Shown here: piece by piece, positions 16,904 to 26,550 of the stretch
How the letters are laid out: each line of letters begins with the position of its first letter
How positions within the stretch are numbered: the stretch's first letter is position 1
Assembly: GCA_937880845.1 (NCBI GenBank)
Contig: CALFLL010000055.1
Span: 1 to 64,000, forward strand
DNA: 64,000 nucleotides
DNA from: an uncultured Drancourtella sp.
Lineage (GTDB): Bacteria; Bacillota; Clostridia; Lachnospirales; Lachnospiraceae
Direction of reading: 5' to 3'
Notes under the pieces: generated by a model
The model's input: only the letters and a program-made list of their open reading frames with translations
Databases searched by the model: none
What the model was told of the DNA's origin: nothing
Position numbers and translations under genes: made by a program

Positions 16904-17887
16904 TTATTTTATCCCAAAACAACTTTCCGAAATTTGTTCAAACATACGCGGTGGTCGTGCAGTTAAGATCAACCCCGACAAAGCCGGAAGTTCTTTTACA
17001 TTGTCCGGGAACTCCATTCGGTATGCATGGAGAAGCTGATGATTTAAGTGAAATTCATTTTTATAAGCCTCATTTATCCGTCGGTTTCCATATTTAACAT
17101 CTCCGATGATCGGATGTCCCTTGGAAGCCAGATGTGCACGGATCTGATGGGTACGTCCGGTAATCAGATGTACTTCCAAAAGCGTTTCTTTTCCGTTTGA
17201 TGCGATTGGAAAATATTCTGTTTCAATCGGAACGCTGTTTTCAAACTCTTTCTGTCTGATTTCTACCTTGTTGGTTTTTTCGTCCTTTTTCAGGTACCCT
17301 TTAACATAAACCGATTTAGTGATTGTCCCAATGACAATGGTACGATAATACTTCTTTACGCTTCGTTCTTTCAACATGCCACTCAATACCTGAAGGCCTT
17401 TCAAACTCTTCCCCGCAGTGATGATTCCACTCGTATTTCTGTCCAGACGGTTACATACAGAAGGCCGAAAATATTTTAGCCCTTCCTCCGTAATGCTTCC
17501 CTTTTCCAACAAATACGCTGTCAAATATTCCACCATAGACACATCCGACGGCCTGGATTTCTGCGACAGTACGCCATATGGCTTATTTAAAAACAATACA
17601 TCATCGTCTTCATAAATAACATCCAACTCTGTTTTATATTTTTCGGCTCTTTTCAATACCCGGGTGGAAGCTGTAAATTTCTCAATGGTTTCATCCGATA
17701 AAAACAAATAAATTTCATCTCCGATTTCCAGTTTTTCACTTCCCGTCATCTTTTTTTTGTTTAATGTAATATTTTTCTTTCGCATCATTTTGTATAAAAA
17801 ACTTTTTGGTGCTTCGGAAAAATATTTACCCAGCAGTTTATCTGCTCTTTGCCCTGCTTCATTTTTTGAAACTGTAATTTTCTGCAT
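16904..17887 (-). CDS. RluA-family 23S rRNA pseudouridine synthase
   Basis: 327 residues with an N-terminal S4 RNA-binding domain (about 1-75) and an RluA catalytic domain. The active-site motif is CNRLDRNTSGI with the catalytic Asp, followed by RTHQIRAHLASKGHPIIGD. Such enzymes (RluC/RluD type) convert selected 23S rRNA uridines to pseudouridine. Which site is modified cannot be told. The start follows GTAGGAGAAG. Confidence 0.92.
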   Translation of the reverse strand: MQKITVSKNEAGQRADKLLGKYFSEAPKSFLYKMMRKKNITLNKKKMTGSEKLEIGDEIYLFLSDETIEKFTASTRVLKRAEKYKTELDVIYEDDDVLFLNKPYGVLSQKSRPSDVSMVEYLTAYLLEKGSITEEGLKYFRPSVCNRLDRNTSGIITAGKSLKGLQVLSGMLKERSVKKYYRTIVIGTITKSVYVKGYLKKDEKTNKVEIRQKEFENSVPIETEYFPIASNGKETLLEVHLITGRTHQIRAHLASKGHPIIGDVKYGNRRINEAYKNEFHLNHQLLHAYRMEFPDNVKELPALSGLILTARPPRMFEQISESCFGIK

Positions 17888-17896
17888 ATTCTTCTC

Positions 17897-18472
17897 CTAC
17901 ATTGCTAATGTGAGTATAATATCTTTTATGCTTTCTTCCAACCTGTGATTGTCTTTTTTTTCCACAGCAGCAATGTTATTCATCCCCTCTGCTCTTCCAA
18001 GAAACGTCTTATAATCCGTAAAGATTTTAACGGTGATCTTTTCATAATGATTTTCTTTCAGCGTCCGGCGAATATATGCTTCTGTATAGGATGGATCTGT
18101 TTTTGTACGGCTTACATATCCGCAAACCAGATGGTTGGAAATCACCATCACATCTACCGGCATCACCTTTTCTCTGCTTGTAAGAACCATATCATAAGCT
18201 TTGACCAGAAGCGGTGCAGCCTCTTCCAGCTTCTGCTCTTTTTCTTTTTCAATAGTCTGATACGGCAAAAGAACGATCCAACTTACTGCCTGCCTTGCCG
18301 CCGGAAGGCATCCCAATACCGCTACGATTGTCAATAAGTTATTTCTTGTATGTGTAGTCAGATATCCTGTAAAAAATACTGCAGCACTAAGTGCAAACAA
18401 AAGTACGGTAAAAATCATCCGTTTTTTCTTTTGACTTTTTATATATCCTGCCTTTCCTTTTACAATCTTCAT
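17897..18472 (-). CDS. Two-helix membrane protein, unknown
   Basis: 191 residues. Two hydrophobic segments near the N-terminus (about 20-40 and 45-72) are followed by a soluble domain with alternating beta/alpha character (MPVDVMVISNHLVCGYV, ITVKIFTDYKTFLGR). This could be a cytoplasmic domain of a small membrane-anchored protein. I do not recognise it. It lies 9 bases before the RluA-type gene and 12 bases after the SDR, so all three look co-transcribed. Confidence 0.7.
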   Translation of the reverse strand: MKIVKGKAGYIKSQKKKRMIFTVLLFALSAAVFFTGYLTTHTRNNLLTIVAVLGCLPAARQAVSWIVLLPYQTIEKEKEQKLEEAAPLLVKAYDMVLTSREKVMPVDVMVISNHLVCGYVSRTKTDPSYTEAYIRRTLKENHYEKITVKIFTDYKTFLGRAEGMNNIAAVEKKDNHRLEESIKDIILTLAM

Positions 18473-18484
18473 ATCATTCTTCCT

Positions 18485-19264
18485 TTATTTTATCCATTTA
18501 TCCATCATATAAAAAATCAAATCCTGTGGAAGGAGTTTTCCTGCCAGGTATGCTCCTTTCATGACGTTTCCATAGACAGATACCGCTTTCTTCTTTCTTG
18601 AATCCAATAATGCCTGACGTACGACTACAGAAGTCTCCGCCATAACTGCTTCTTTTGCTTTGCTGGAATTTGTACCGGAAACTTCAAAAAATTCTGTATT
18701 GACCGGACCCGGGCATACTGCCGTTACCACAATCCCCCGTTTCTTTACTTCTTCTGCAAGTCCTCTGGAAAAGCTGGTCACATAAGCCTTTGTCGCCGCA
18801 TAGACTGCAAATCCGGGCTGCGGGCAAAAAGAAGCTCCGCTTGATATATTTATGATTCTGCTGCCCTTTCTCATATATGGCAGGACAAGCAGTGTCATTT
18901 TTGTCAACGCCCTGCAGTTCACATCGATCATCTGAAACTGAATGGACGGTTCTTCCTTTTCAATCTCCATGGCTTCACCGATTTTCCCAAATCCTGCTGC
19001 ATTGACAAGCATCCTTACATCCGGATTCTGGTTTTCCAGACGGTTTCTGATCTGTTTATATACAAGATCTTTTCTCAGATCACCTGCAAAAATCCTGACA
19101 TAAGGTCCCTTTCCTGTTTCTGTTTCCTCTTTTATTTCTTTTAGGCGTTCCTGTCGTCTTGCAATCACCCAAATTTCATCCAGTTCTTTGTAAAACCCCG
19201 GAATCTGACAGATAAATTCTCTGCCGATACCGGAAGAAGCACCTGTCACAATGGCAATTCTCAT
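18485..19264 (-). CDS. Classical SDR oxidoreductase (DltE/YqjQ-like)
   Basis: A 259-residue SDR with TGASSGIGREF at the N-terminus, NAAG in the middle and SS...YAATKAYV giving the Ser-Tyr-Lys set. A basic Arg after beta-2 (VIARRQERL) suggests NADP(H). This type is often called DltE-like and has an unknown substrate. GGGAGG precedes the start, 16 bases after ygiQ, in a tightly packed minus-strand run. Confidence 0.88.
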   Translation of the reverse strand: MRIAIVTGASSGIGREFICQIPGFYKELDEIWVIARRQERLKEIKEETETGKGPYVRIFAGDLRKDLVYKQIRNRLENQNPDVRMLVNAAGFGKIGEAMEIEKEEPSIQFQMIDVNCRALTKMTLLVLPYMRKGSRIINISSGASFCPQPGFAVYAATKAYVTSFSRGLAEEVKKRGIVVTAVCPGPVNTEFFEVSGTNSSKAKEAVMAETSVVVRQALLDSRKKKAVSVYGNVMKGAYLAGKLLPQDLIFYMMDKWIK

Positions 19265-19280
19265 AGTTCCTCCCTGTTTT

Positions 19281-21188
19281 TTACTTTTTCTTTTTTTGAT
19301 GTGTATGCCGGATTGTTTTTTTCTTTTTCTGTTTTATCTGTGCCTTTTGTTCCTGTCTTCGCTTTTCTGCAAAATATCGGTCTTCTTTTGTCTGCCGCGG
19401 ACGAATCAGACAATGTTTTCCAAATCCGATCAAATCTTCCCGTCCTTCCTTTTTCAAAGCTTCCATTACAAGCTCGTAATTCTTCGGATTCCGGTACTGG
19501 ATCAGTGCTCTTTGCATCGCCTTTTCATGCGGCGATTTCGGAACATATACCGGCTTCATGGTTCTTGGATCTACCCCTGTATAATACATGCAGGTTGAAA
19601 TGGTAGACGGTGTCGGATAAAAGTCCTGTACCTGTTCCGGCATATATCCAAGATCTCTTAGGTATTCCGCAAGAGCAATGGCTTCTTTTAACGTAGAGCC
19701 CGGATGAGAAGACATCAGATACGGAACAAGATACTGTTTCATTCCAAGCTGTTCATTGATCTTTTTATATTTTTTTGTAAATTCCTGATATACTGCATTT
19801 TCCGGTTTCCCCATCATCTGAAGAACCGGATCCGCAATGTGTTCCGGTGCAACTTTCAGCTGGCCACTGACATGATACTTACAAAGTTCTCTCATAAAAG
19901 TATCGTCCTTGTCCGCCATCACATAATCGAATCGGATTCCGGAACGGATAAATACTTTTTTTACTTTTGGAAGTTCCCTTAAGCTGCGGAGCAATTTCAA
20001 GTAATCTTTATGATCAACTTTCAAGTTTTTACACGGTTTCGGGAACAGACACTGCCTGTGTGTACATGCCCCATGTGTCAGCTGTTTTTCACATGCCGGG
20101 AAACGGAAATTGGCTGTCGGTCCTCCCACATCGTGGATATATCCTTTAAAATCCGGCTCTTCGGTCAGCATCTTTGCCTCGCCGATCAAAGATTCATGGC
20201 TTCTTGTTTGTATGATCCTCCCCTGATGGAACGTCAGTGCACAGAAACTGCACCCACCAAAGCATCCTCTGTTACTGATCAGACTGAACTTCACTTCGGA
20301 AATAGCAGGAATTCCTCCCTCCTTTTCATAAACCGGATGATAGGTTCTCTCATACGGAAGTGCATACACATCGTCCATCTCCGCTGTGCTTAACGGCTTC
20401 GCCGGAGGATTCTGAAGCAGATACAGATGATCCGAATAAGGTTCGATCAACCGATGAGCCGAAAACGGATCCGTATTACAATATTGTGTATAAAAACTTC
20501 CGGCATAGCTAAATTTATCTTTTACAAGGTCCTGATAAGACGGCAGTTCGATTGCATCGTATGCGATATCTTTATCTTTGATCTTACATACCGTTCCGTC
20601 GATATATGTAATATCTTCCACGGCAATTCCCGCGTTTAGTGCATCTGCGATTTCTACGATAGAACGCTCGCCCATTCCATAGGAAATCAAATCTGCTCCC
20701 GAATCCAGAAGGACGGAACGCTTCATTTTATCTGACCAGTAATCATAATGGGCCAGCCGTCTGAGGCTTGCTTCGATCCCTCCTAAAATGATTGGTGTTT
20801 TTTTATAAGTCCGGCGAATCAGGTTTCCATAAACCACACATGCATAGTCGGGACGCTTTCCCATCACTCCACCCGGTGTATAGGCATCTGTTTTCCGACG
20901 TTTTTTTGAAACACTGTAATGATTGACCATGGAATCCATATTTCCGGCCGACACAAGAAATCCCAGCCTTGGCTCTCCAAACACCGTAACACTTTCTTCG
21001 TCTTTCCAGTCCGGTTGTGCAATCACTCCCACCCGATACCCATGTGCTTCCAAAAGGCGGGTAATGATGGCATGTCCAAAGGAAGGGTGGTCTACATACG
21101 CATCACCGCTGACATAGACGAAATCTACCTGATCCCATCCCCGGTTTTGCATTTCTTCTCTGGTAATTGGTAAAAATCCATTATTCAT
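19281..21188 (-). CDS. ygiQ: YgiQ-family radical SAM protein
   Basis: 635 residues with the three domains of UPF0313/YgiQ: an N-terminal B12-binding-like part (VYVSGDAYVDHPSFG), then a radical SAM barrel with GCFGGCSFC (about residues 308-316) holding the 4Fe-4S cluster, and a basic C-terminal tail (KKKKTIRHTHQKKKK). The function is unknown, though the family is widespread in anaerobes. The start at 21188 follows GGGGAAGAG and overlaps the stop of the HAD gene (AATGAATAA); a longer reading from 21203 lacks such a site. Confidence 0.9.
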   Translation of the reverse strand: MNNGFLPITREEMQNRGWDQVDFVYVSGDAYVDHPSFGHAIITRLLEAHGYRVGVIAQPDWKDEESVTVFGEPRLGFLVSAGNMDSMVNHYSVSKKRRKTDAYTPGGVMGKRPDYACVVYGNLIRRTYKKTPIILGGIEASLRRLAHYDYWSDKMKRSVLLDSGADLISYGMGERSIVEIADALNAGIAVEDITYIDGTVCKIKDKDIAYDAIELPSYQDLVKDKFSYAGSFYTQYCNTDPFSAHRLIEPYSDHLYLLQNPPAKPLSTAEMDDVYALPYERTYHPVYEKEGGIPAISEVKFSLISNRGCFGGCSFCALTFHQGRIIQTRSHESLIGEAKMLTEEPDFKGYIHDVGGPTANFRFPACEKQLTHGACTHRQCLFPKPCKNLKVDHKDYLKLLRSLRELPKVKKVFIRSGIRFDYVMADKDDTFMRELCKYHVSGQLKVAPEHIADPVLQMMGKPENAVYQEFTKKYKKINEQLGMKQYLVPYLMSSHPGSTLKEAIALAEYLRDLGYMPEQVQDFYPTPSTISTCMYYTGVDPRTMKPVYVPKSPHEKAMQRALIQYRNPKNYELVMEALKKEGREDLIGFGKHCLIRPRQTKEDRYFAEKRRQEQKAQIKQKKKKTIRHTHQKKKK

Positions 21189-21843
21189 TCTTCTCTTCCC
21201 CATTTATCTTTTCCATCATATCCAGGAAATCCCGGATATAAAAATCAGCAAGTTTTTTCTTTTCTTCATCCTGTTTTTCGGAAAAAGCATCATATATGGC
21301 ACCTACACGCATTCCTGCCCTCTTTCCTGCCAGAATCCCCATCGGTACATCTTCAAAAACAAGGCAGTCTTTTGGATCTACCTTAAGGTCTTCTGCCACT
21401 TTCAAGTATACATCAGGGCTTGGTTTTCCGGCTTTTACTTCACAGGATGTCCGCACGGAAGAAAAATAATCTCGGATATGGAGTGCTTTTAAAACCGCTT
21501 CTACCAGTTCTCTTCCGTTGCTTGTTGCAATCCCGAACAGAATCCCCTTTTCCTTTCCATATGCAAGCAACCGGTCCGCTCCCGGTTTTAACCGTACCTC
21601 TTCTGTATATTTTCGGTAAGCAAGGGTGGTCCATTCCTTCATGATGCTTTCCACGGATTTTGGTACTCCAAGTACCTCTGCAAAATATTGTGCTGTTTCA
21701 CGATACCCTTTCCCTTCGATTGCCTTATGGAAATCCTCCGGAAGGCTAAGATTATATTTTTTTACATAATATTCATCGATTTCCGGCCAGATCCACATAG
21801 AATCGATCAAGGTTCCATCCATATCAAAAATGATGGCTTTCAT
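21181..21843 (-). CDS. HAD-superfamily phosphatase (beta-phosphoglucomutase-like)
   Basis: A 220-residue subfamily-I HAD hydrolase. It has motif I DMDGTLIDSMW, motif II IATSNGRE, Lys in AGKPSPDV and motif IV VFEDVPMGILAGKRAGM. A helical cap lies between residues 16 and 80. Such enzymes hydrolyse sugar phosphates or similar compounds, and the mutase signature cannot be confirmed. It overlaps the RsuA-type gene upstream by 20 bases with GGGAGG inside that gene, so the two are coupled. Confidence 0.88.
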   Translation of the reverse strand: MKAIIFDMDGTLIDSMWIWPEIDEYYVKKYNLSLPEDFHKAIEGKGYRETAQYFAEVLGVPKSVESIMKEWTTLAYRKYTEEVRLKPGADRLLAYGKEKGILFGIATSNGRELVEAVLKALHIRDYFSSVRTSCEVKAGKPSPDVYLKVAEDLKVDPKDCLVFEDVPMGILAGKRAGMRVGAIYDAFSEKQDEEKKKLADFYIRDFLDMMEKINGEEKNE

Positions 21844-22573
21844 TGTTTCCTCCCTGCTTTTTATATAATTCTTTCACTTCTTCTTCTGTCAGTTCCCGAT
21901 AATGTCCCTTTTCCAGTTGTTTGTCCAGTACAAGGCTTCCCATACCTACTCTCTTTAAATAAAGCACTTCTTTCCCGACAGCCTCAAACATTCGTTTGAT
22001 CTGATGAAAGCGTCCTTCCCGGATCACAATGGAAACAAAAGAACACTCTGCCTTCGTGTCCGTATGCAAGATCTGAAGTTTTGCAGGAAGAGTCGGCTTC
22101 TCATCACCGATATCCAGGCCTTCTGCAAATTTTTTTATATCTTCCTCTGTCACAATCCCACGGATATTTGCTTCATATGTTTTATCTACATGCTTTTTCG
22201 GAGATAAAAGCTGATGGGCAAGTTGTCCGTCATTCGTCAAAAACAACAATCCTTCCGTATCTTTATCCAAACGTCCCACAGGAAAGATATCTCCTCTTTT
22301 CTTATCCGGTATCAGTTCCAGAACGGTCTTTTCCTTTTTATCTTCCGTGGCAGACACGACTCCTGCCGGCTTATGCAACATATAATATACATATTTTGTA
22401 TAAGTATAACACTTTCCTGCACAGACAACCACTGCTCCGGATTCATCAATTTTGGTTTCCGGTCTGGAAACAATCTTTCCATTTACCGTTACCATTCCTT
22501 TACTGATCTGTTTTTTTACTTCGGACCGGCTTCCCGCTTCCATTTCCACAAGGAATTTATCTAATCTCATCAT
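21824..22573 (-). CDS. RsuA/RluB-family rRNA pseudouridine synthase
   Basis: 249 residues with an N-terminal S4 domain (RLDKFLVEM, SRSEVKKQI) and a catalytic domain with VGRLDKDTEGLLFLTNDG (catalytic Asp) and REGRFHQIKRMFEAVG. The length fits RsuA, which modifies 16S rRNA, though RluB is similar. The start overlaps the stop of the upstream methyltransferase (TAATG), so the longer reading to 22663 is not used. Confidence 0.92.
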   Translation of the reverse strand: MMRLDKFLVEMEAGSRSEVKKQISKGMVTVNGKIVSRPETKIDESGAVVVCAGKCYTYTKYVYYMLHKPAGVVSATEDKKEKTVLELIPDKKRGDIFPVGRLDKDTEGLLFLTNDGQLAHQLLSPKKHVDKTYEANIRGIVTEEDIKKFAEGLDIGDEKPTLPAKLQILHTDTKAECSFVSIVIREGRFHQIKRMFEAVGKEVLYLKRVGMGSLVLDKQLEKGHYRELTEEEVKELYKKQGGNNESHHF

Positions 22574-23970
22574 TATGACTGCCATCTCCATCCCGGCAGG
22601 TATTTGTTTTTCAATGTGCCTCTGGAAAGCTTTCCAAATCCAAGAGGATAGCCGTCCACACATACAAGATACCAGCCTTTTTCCTTTTCTGTGACCAAAT
22701 CATCTACCATCAGAGTTTCCCCCTTTAAGTATTTGATCACACGTTCATCTTCCACACACAGATTAATCGTCTTTTTATACTCTTCCTTTTTCAAGTTCAT
22801 GGCAAGAGCCTGACTTGGTTCAAATCTTCCTTTCTTCACCTCTCCGATCAACAATCCACTTCTTAAAAACCGGATTCCGGCAAGCTTTGGAAGACCTTGC
22901 GGCATATAGTAAACCTTTTCTTTTCGGATATCAAAAGCAGAACTGTTAAATTCTCTTTTCACATCCTTTAGAAATTCTTTTAGTTCTTCCGGTAATGGGA
23001 CGTTTCCTCCTTCTGTCTTTTTACTGCCGTTAAAGGAACGCCCTCCTTCCGGCAATGGTTCTCCTTTTTGCAACAGTGCAAGATAATGTCCTTCCCCTTT
23101 CATGTGATGCGGGAAAATACGCACCGTCTTTTCCAAATCCCTTTCTCCCTTTGGGGAACAGTCCGGGCGTCCTGTTCTAAATCCTTTATACGGCAGAATA
23201 TCACGGATCTGAAATTCCGGATATTCGGAAAGCAGGTAGGAAACAGTTCCTTCGTTTTCCAGTGGGTCAAACGTACAGGTGGAATACAGGATCATTCCTC
23301 CCGGTTTGAGCATCTCTGCTGCCTGCGTAATTATGCTTCTCTGCAGTTTTGAGAAAAACTCCGGTCCATGCTCTTCCCACGCTTTCATCATCTTTTTATC
23401 CTTGCGGAACATTCCTTCCCCTGAACATGGTGCATCAATTAAAATTTTATCAAAATATTCGTGGAAATATCCCGTCAGCTTTCCCGGTTCTTCACTTAAT
23501 ACAAGCATGTTCCCAATTCCGAACAGTTCCAGATTTTTCAAAAGTCCTTTGGCTCTGGAGTTACTGATATCGTTGGCTATCAACACTCCCTGTCCTTTTA
23601 ATTTTGCCCCAAGCTCCGTTGCCTTTCCTCCCGGAGCCGCACAAACATCCAGTACTTTGTCCCCCGGTCTGATTTCCAGACGGTTGGCAGGTGTCATGGC
23701 ACTTGGCTCCTGAAGATAGTAAAGTCCGGCAAAATAATACGGATGCTTTGCGGGGGAATCCTTTTCCCCATTGTAATAAAATCCATTCTCAATCCACGGT
23801 ACCGGTGTAATTTCAAACGGACAAATCTTCTTAAACTCTTCTACACTGATTTTTGCTGTATTGACACGCAGTCCATAATATCTAGGTTCTTCATAACAGG
23901 CTGCATACTCTTCAAACTCTTCTCCTAAAAGGGTTCTCATCTTTTCTTCAAATGCTTTTGGTAATTCCAT
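22573..23970 (-). CDS. RsmF/NOL1-type rRNA cytosine-C5 methyltransferase
   Basis: 465 residues. The SAM-binding part reads VCAAPGGKATELGAKL, and the two catalytic cysteines are in DAPCSGEGMFR and STCTFDPLENE. The C-terminal third is a PUA-like domain typical of RsmF-type enzymes in Bacillota. The methylated cytosine is likely in 16S rRNA, inferred from family only. A clear AAAGGAG precedes the start. It is coupled to the RsuA-type gene by an overlapping stop/start. Confidence 0.92.
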   Translation of the reverse strand: MELPKAFEEKMRTLLGEEFEEYAACYEEPRYYGLRVNTAKISVEEFKKICPFEITPVPWIENGFYYNGEKDSPAKHPYYFAGLYYLQEPSAMTPANRLEIRPGDKVLDVCAAPGGKATELGAKLKGQGVLIANDISNSRAKGLLKNLELFGIGNMLVLSEEPGKLTGYFHEYFDKILIDAPCSGEGMFRKDKKMMKAWEEHGPEFFSKLQRSIITQAAEMLKPGGMILYSTCTFDPLENEGTVSYLLSEYPEFQIRDILPYKGFRTGRPDCSPKGERDLEKTVRIFPHHMKGEGHYLALLQKGEPLPEGGRSFNGSKKTEGGNVPLPEELKEFLKDVKREFNSSAFDIRKEKVYYMPQGLPKLAGIRFLRSGLLIGEVKKGRFEPSQALAMNLKKEEYKKTINLCVEDERVIKYLKGETLMVDDLVTEKEKGWYLVCVDGYPLGFGKLSRGTLKNKYLPGWRWQS

Positions 23971-24021
23971 AATTTCTCCTTTCGCATACAGAGTCAGTAT
24001 AACATAAGTTCGTCAATTTCT

Positions 24022-24867
24022 CTACGAATAGGAGCATTTTAATTTTGAATTTTCTATATATTTTAATATCCAGTATGGATTAATGCTGATTTCTTCTCCC
24101 GGTTCTTCCAGATAAATTCCCAGATGTAAATGAACCGGAAACTTTCCTACCGTTCCTTTTTCTCCATATCCGCTATCCCCCATATATCCGATAATATCCC
24201 CTGCTTCTACCTTATCTCCTATTTTCGCATCTCCATAAGAGTCCAGATGTGCATAATAAAAATAACCGCCGTGTTCTGACGTAATCCCGATCCTCCATCC
24301 ACCTTTCGGAAGCCATCCCCGGCTTGTGACCGTTCCGTCCGTCATACTTACAACAGGATAAAGTCCTCTTTCATTTTGGGACGCCATGATATCCGTTCCT
24401 TCATGTCCCCGTTTTCCTCCGTAAGTCCGTTCATTCATCCAGCTGTCTTCATAACTGACAGTAAGAGTATCGTCCGTAGACGAGAACATGACCGGGAAAT
24501 ATTCCACATCGCTCCAAATACTTTCGCACGACGCTTTGTAATCCGTATAACATGGATTTTTGTTCCACTGTTGCTCCAAATCCAGAAATTTTTTCTCAGA
24601 AAACGGAGGGCTCATCATATGGTTTCTCATATTTTTTTCCAACAGATAGATTCCGGCTTCCCTGGCCGGTTCTTTCCCTTTTTGCATATATCGCACCAAC
24701 TCTTCCGTTAACTGTTGTTCCCGGAACATACTGCTTTTTTTTGTATTTTTATCCATACTGAAAAACGCTGCATCATTTATCAGTTTGGGTATGGCAGCTC
24801 CATCCAAGACAAGAAGCAGTATAAAAATCACAGGCATTTTTCCGATCAGTTTCCTTTTTGCGTTCAT
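24022..24867 (-). CDS. Membrane-anchored M23 metallopeptidase (LytM domain)
   Basis: 281 residues. An N-terminal hydrophobic segment (about 8-30) acts as signal anchor, and the rest is outside the membrane. The LytM zinc site is seen in GHEGTDIMAS and VHLHLG, with YAHLDSY between. It probably cleaves peptidoglycan cross-bridges. Some such clostridial proteins work in sporulation or daughter-cell separation, but nothing here decides between them. No strong ribosome-binding site is visible upstream. Confidence 0.88.
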   Translation of the reverse strand: MNAKRKLIGKMPVIFILLLVLDGAAIPKLINDAAFFSMDKNTKKSSMFREQQLTEELVRYMQKGKEPAREAGIYLLEKNMRNHMMSPPFSEKKFLDLEQQWNKNPCYTDYKASCESIWSDVEYFPVMFSSTDDTLTVSYEDSWMNERTYGGKRGHEGTDIMASQNERGLYPVVSMTDGTVTSRGWLPKGGWRIGITSEHGGYFYYAHLDSYGDAKIGDKVEAGDIIGYMGDSGYGEKGTVGKFPVHLHLGIYLEEPGEEISINPYWILKYIENSKLKCSYS

Positions 24868-24924
24868 TTCAGACCATCCGGACTTTTTTTTACTTTATGA
24901 TAAAAAATCCCCAAATATCACAAA

Positions 24925-24973
24925 AGCACCCTGACAGCTCCGTGAATATTGTTCCTGTTGCTGCCAGGGTGCT
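24925..24973 (-). terminator. Terminator downstream of pepD
   Basis: AGCACCCTG-a-CAGC pairs with GCTG-c-CAGGGTGCT, a stem of about 13 bp with one mismatch, followed on the minus strand by TTTTGTG. It lies 17 bases past the pepD stop codon. Confidence 0.75.
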
Positions 24974-24989
24974 ATGCTTCATTTTTCTT

Positions 24990-26429
24990 TTATTTTAATT
25001 TTGCAAGAACTGCCTTTATCAGTTCCCATGTTCTTGCCGTAGATTCAATGTTCAGTCTTTCTTTTACAGAATGAACGTCCGGAATGTCAGGTCCGAAAGA
25101 TACACAGTCAAGTCCCGGTTTCTTTGCAGAAAGCAGTCCACATTCAAGACCTGCATGAACAGTGGAAATAATCGGATCTTTTCCTGTCAGCTCTTTATAT
25201 GTTTCTGCCATCAAAGGTCTGATCTTGGAATCTCTTTCATACATCCATGCCGGATATTCTCCGCTTTCTTCATGTTCTGCTTTTAACATTTTCGCCCATG
25301 TGCGGAAGATTGCTTTCAGTTCTTCCATCTGAGAATTTACACTGCTTCTCAAATAATACATCAAGCAGATCTGATCTGTTTCACTTTTTACGATGCCAAG
25401 ATTCAACGATGTTTCCACCACACCCGGAAGATCTCTGCTTAATCCCTGTACGCCATACGGTGTTGCAAGCAAACCAAAGATTACTCTGTCTGTAGCTTCT
25501 TTTGTACATGCACATTCTGTTCCTTCTGCACCTGCAAATCTGATTTCTAAATCCGGTTCGTCTTTTCCAAATTCATTTTTCAGTACTTCTGTCAGTTCTG
25601 TTACGATCTTTTCTGCTTTTGCTGCATCCTTTGCCACGATTTTTGCTGTCGCTGTTGCCGCAATAACATTGTCTTTTGTACCACCATTTACGGATACCAG
25701 ATAAATGTCTGTTTCCTGATTCAAACGATTCAAAATCCTTGCCATAATCTTATTGGCATTTCCTCTCTGTTCGTGAATCTGAGATCCGGAATGTCCGCCT
25801 CGAAGTCCTTTGATTGTAATATCAGCTACACAGCCGCTCTGTTCTTCTCTGTCTACTGAAATTTTCAACGTTTCAAGAACACCGCCTGCACAGCCTGCGA
25901 GAATCGTTCCTTCTACTTCACCATCGATATTTAACAAAATGTTTCCTTTAACATTTGCCATATCAATCGCATTGGCACCGCCCATACCGATTTCTTCATC
26001 AACAGTGATCACTACTTCGATCGGAGGATGCGGAATATCGTCACTATCAAGAATTGCAAGTCCATATGCCATCGCAATTCCGTCATCACCGCCAAGTGTT
26101 GTTCCTCTTGCTTTGATGTATCCATCCTCTATGTAAAGATCAAGAGGATCCTTTTCGAAATCATGTTCTGAACCTTCTACCTTTTCACATACCATATCCA
26201 TATGTCCCTGGATAATAACCGGCTCGGAATTCTCATATCCCGGTGTACCAGGCTTTTTGATGATCACATTACCTGCTTCATCCTGAATGTACTCAAGATT
26301 TCTTTGTTTTGCAAATTCAACACACCAGTTGCTGATCTTCTCATCGTAGAAAGTTCCTCTTGGAACAGAGGAAAGTTCTTCAAAAATCTGAAATACTTTT
26401 TTTGGTTCTAATTGTTCCAATACTGCCAT
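24990..26429 (-). CDS. pepD: Aminoacyl-histidine dipeptidase (M20, PepD)
   Basis: 479 residues of the PepD/carnosinase branch of M20 metallopeptidases. The metal ligands are visible in IQGHMDMVCE, TTLGGDDGIAMA, and DEEIGMGGA, with a late HAGLECG. A central dimerisation domain spans about residues 205-395. It hydrolyses dipeptides such as Xaa-His in the cytoplasm. The length is normal for the family. The start follows GAAAGGAAG, and a TATAAT box lies 49 bases further upstream. Confidence 0.93.
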   Translation of the reverse strand: MAVLEQLEPKKVFQIFEELSSVPRGTFYDEKISNWCVEFAKQRNLEYIQDEAGNVIIKKPGTPGYENSEPVIIQGHMDMVCEKVEGSEHDFEKDPLDLYIEDGYIKARGTTLGGDDGIAMAYGLAILDSDDIPHPPIEVVITVDEEIGMGGANAIDMANVKGNILLNIDGEVEGTILAGCAGGVLETLKISVDREEQSGCVADITIKGLRGGHSGSQIHEQRGNANKIMARILNRLNQETDIYLVSVNGGTKDNVIAATATAKIVAKDAAKAEKIVTELTEVLKNEFGKDEPDLEIRFAGAEGTECACTKEATDRVIFGLLATPYGVQGLSRDLPGVVETSLNLGIVKSETDQICLMYYLRSSVNSQMEELKAIFRTWAKMLKAEHEESGEYPAWMYERDSKIRPLMAETYKELTGKDPIISTVHAGLECGLLSAKKPGLDCVSFGPDIPDVHSVKERLNIESTARTWELIKAVLAKLK

Positions 26430-26550
26430 CTTCTCGTCTTCCTTTCAATAGTACAATTTGCTCAAAAGCTAAAATTATTATAGCACATCACTTCTAAAAT
26501 CACCAGTATTTCCATAAAATTTATTGAATGTTTTTACCAAAGGATTTATC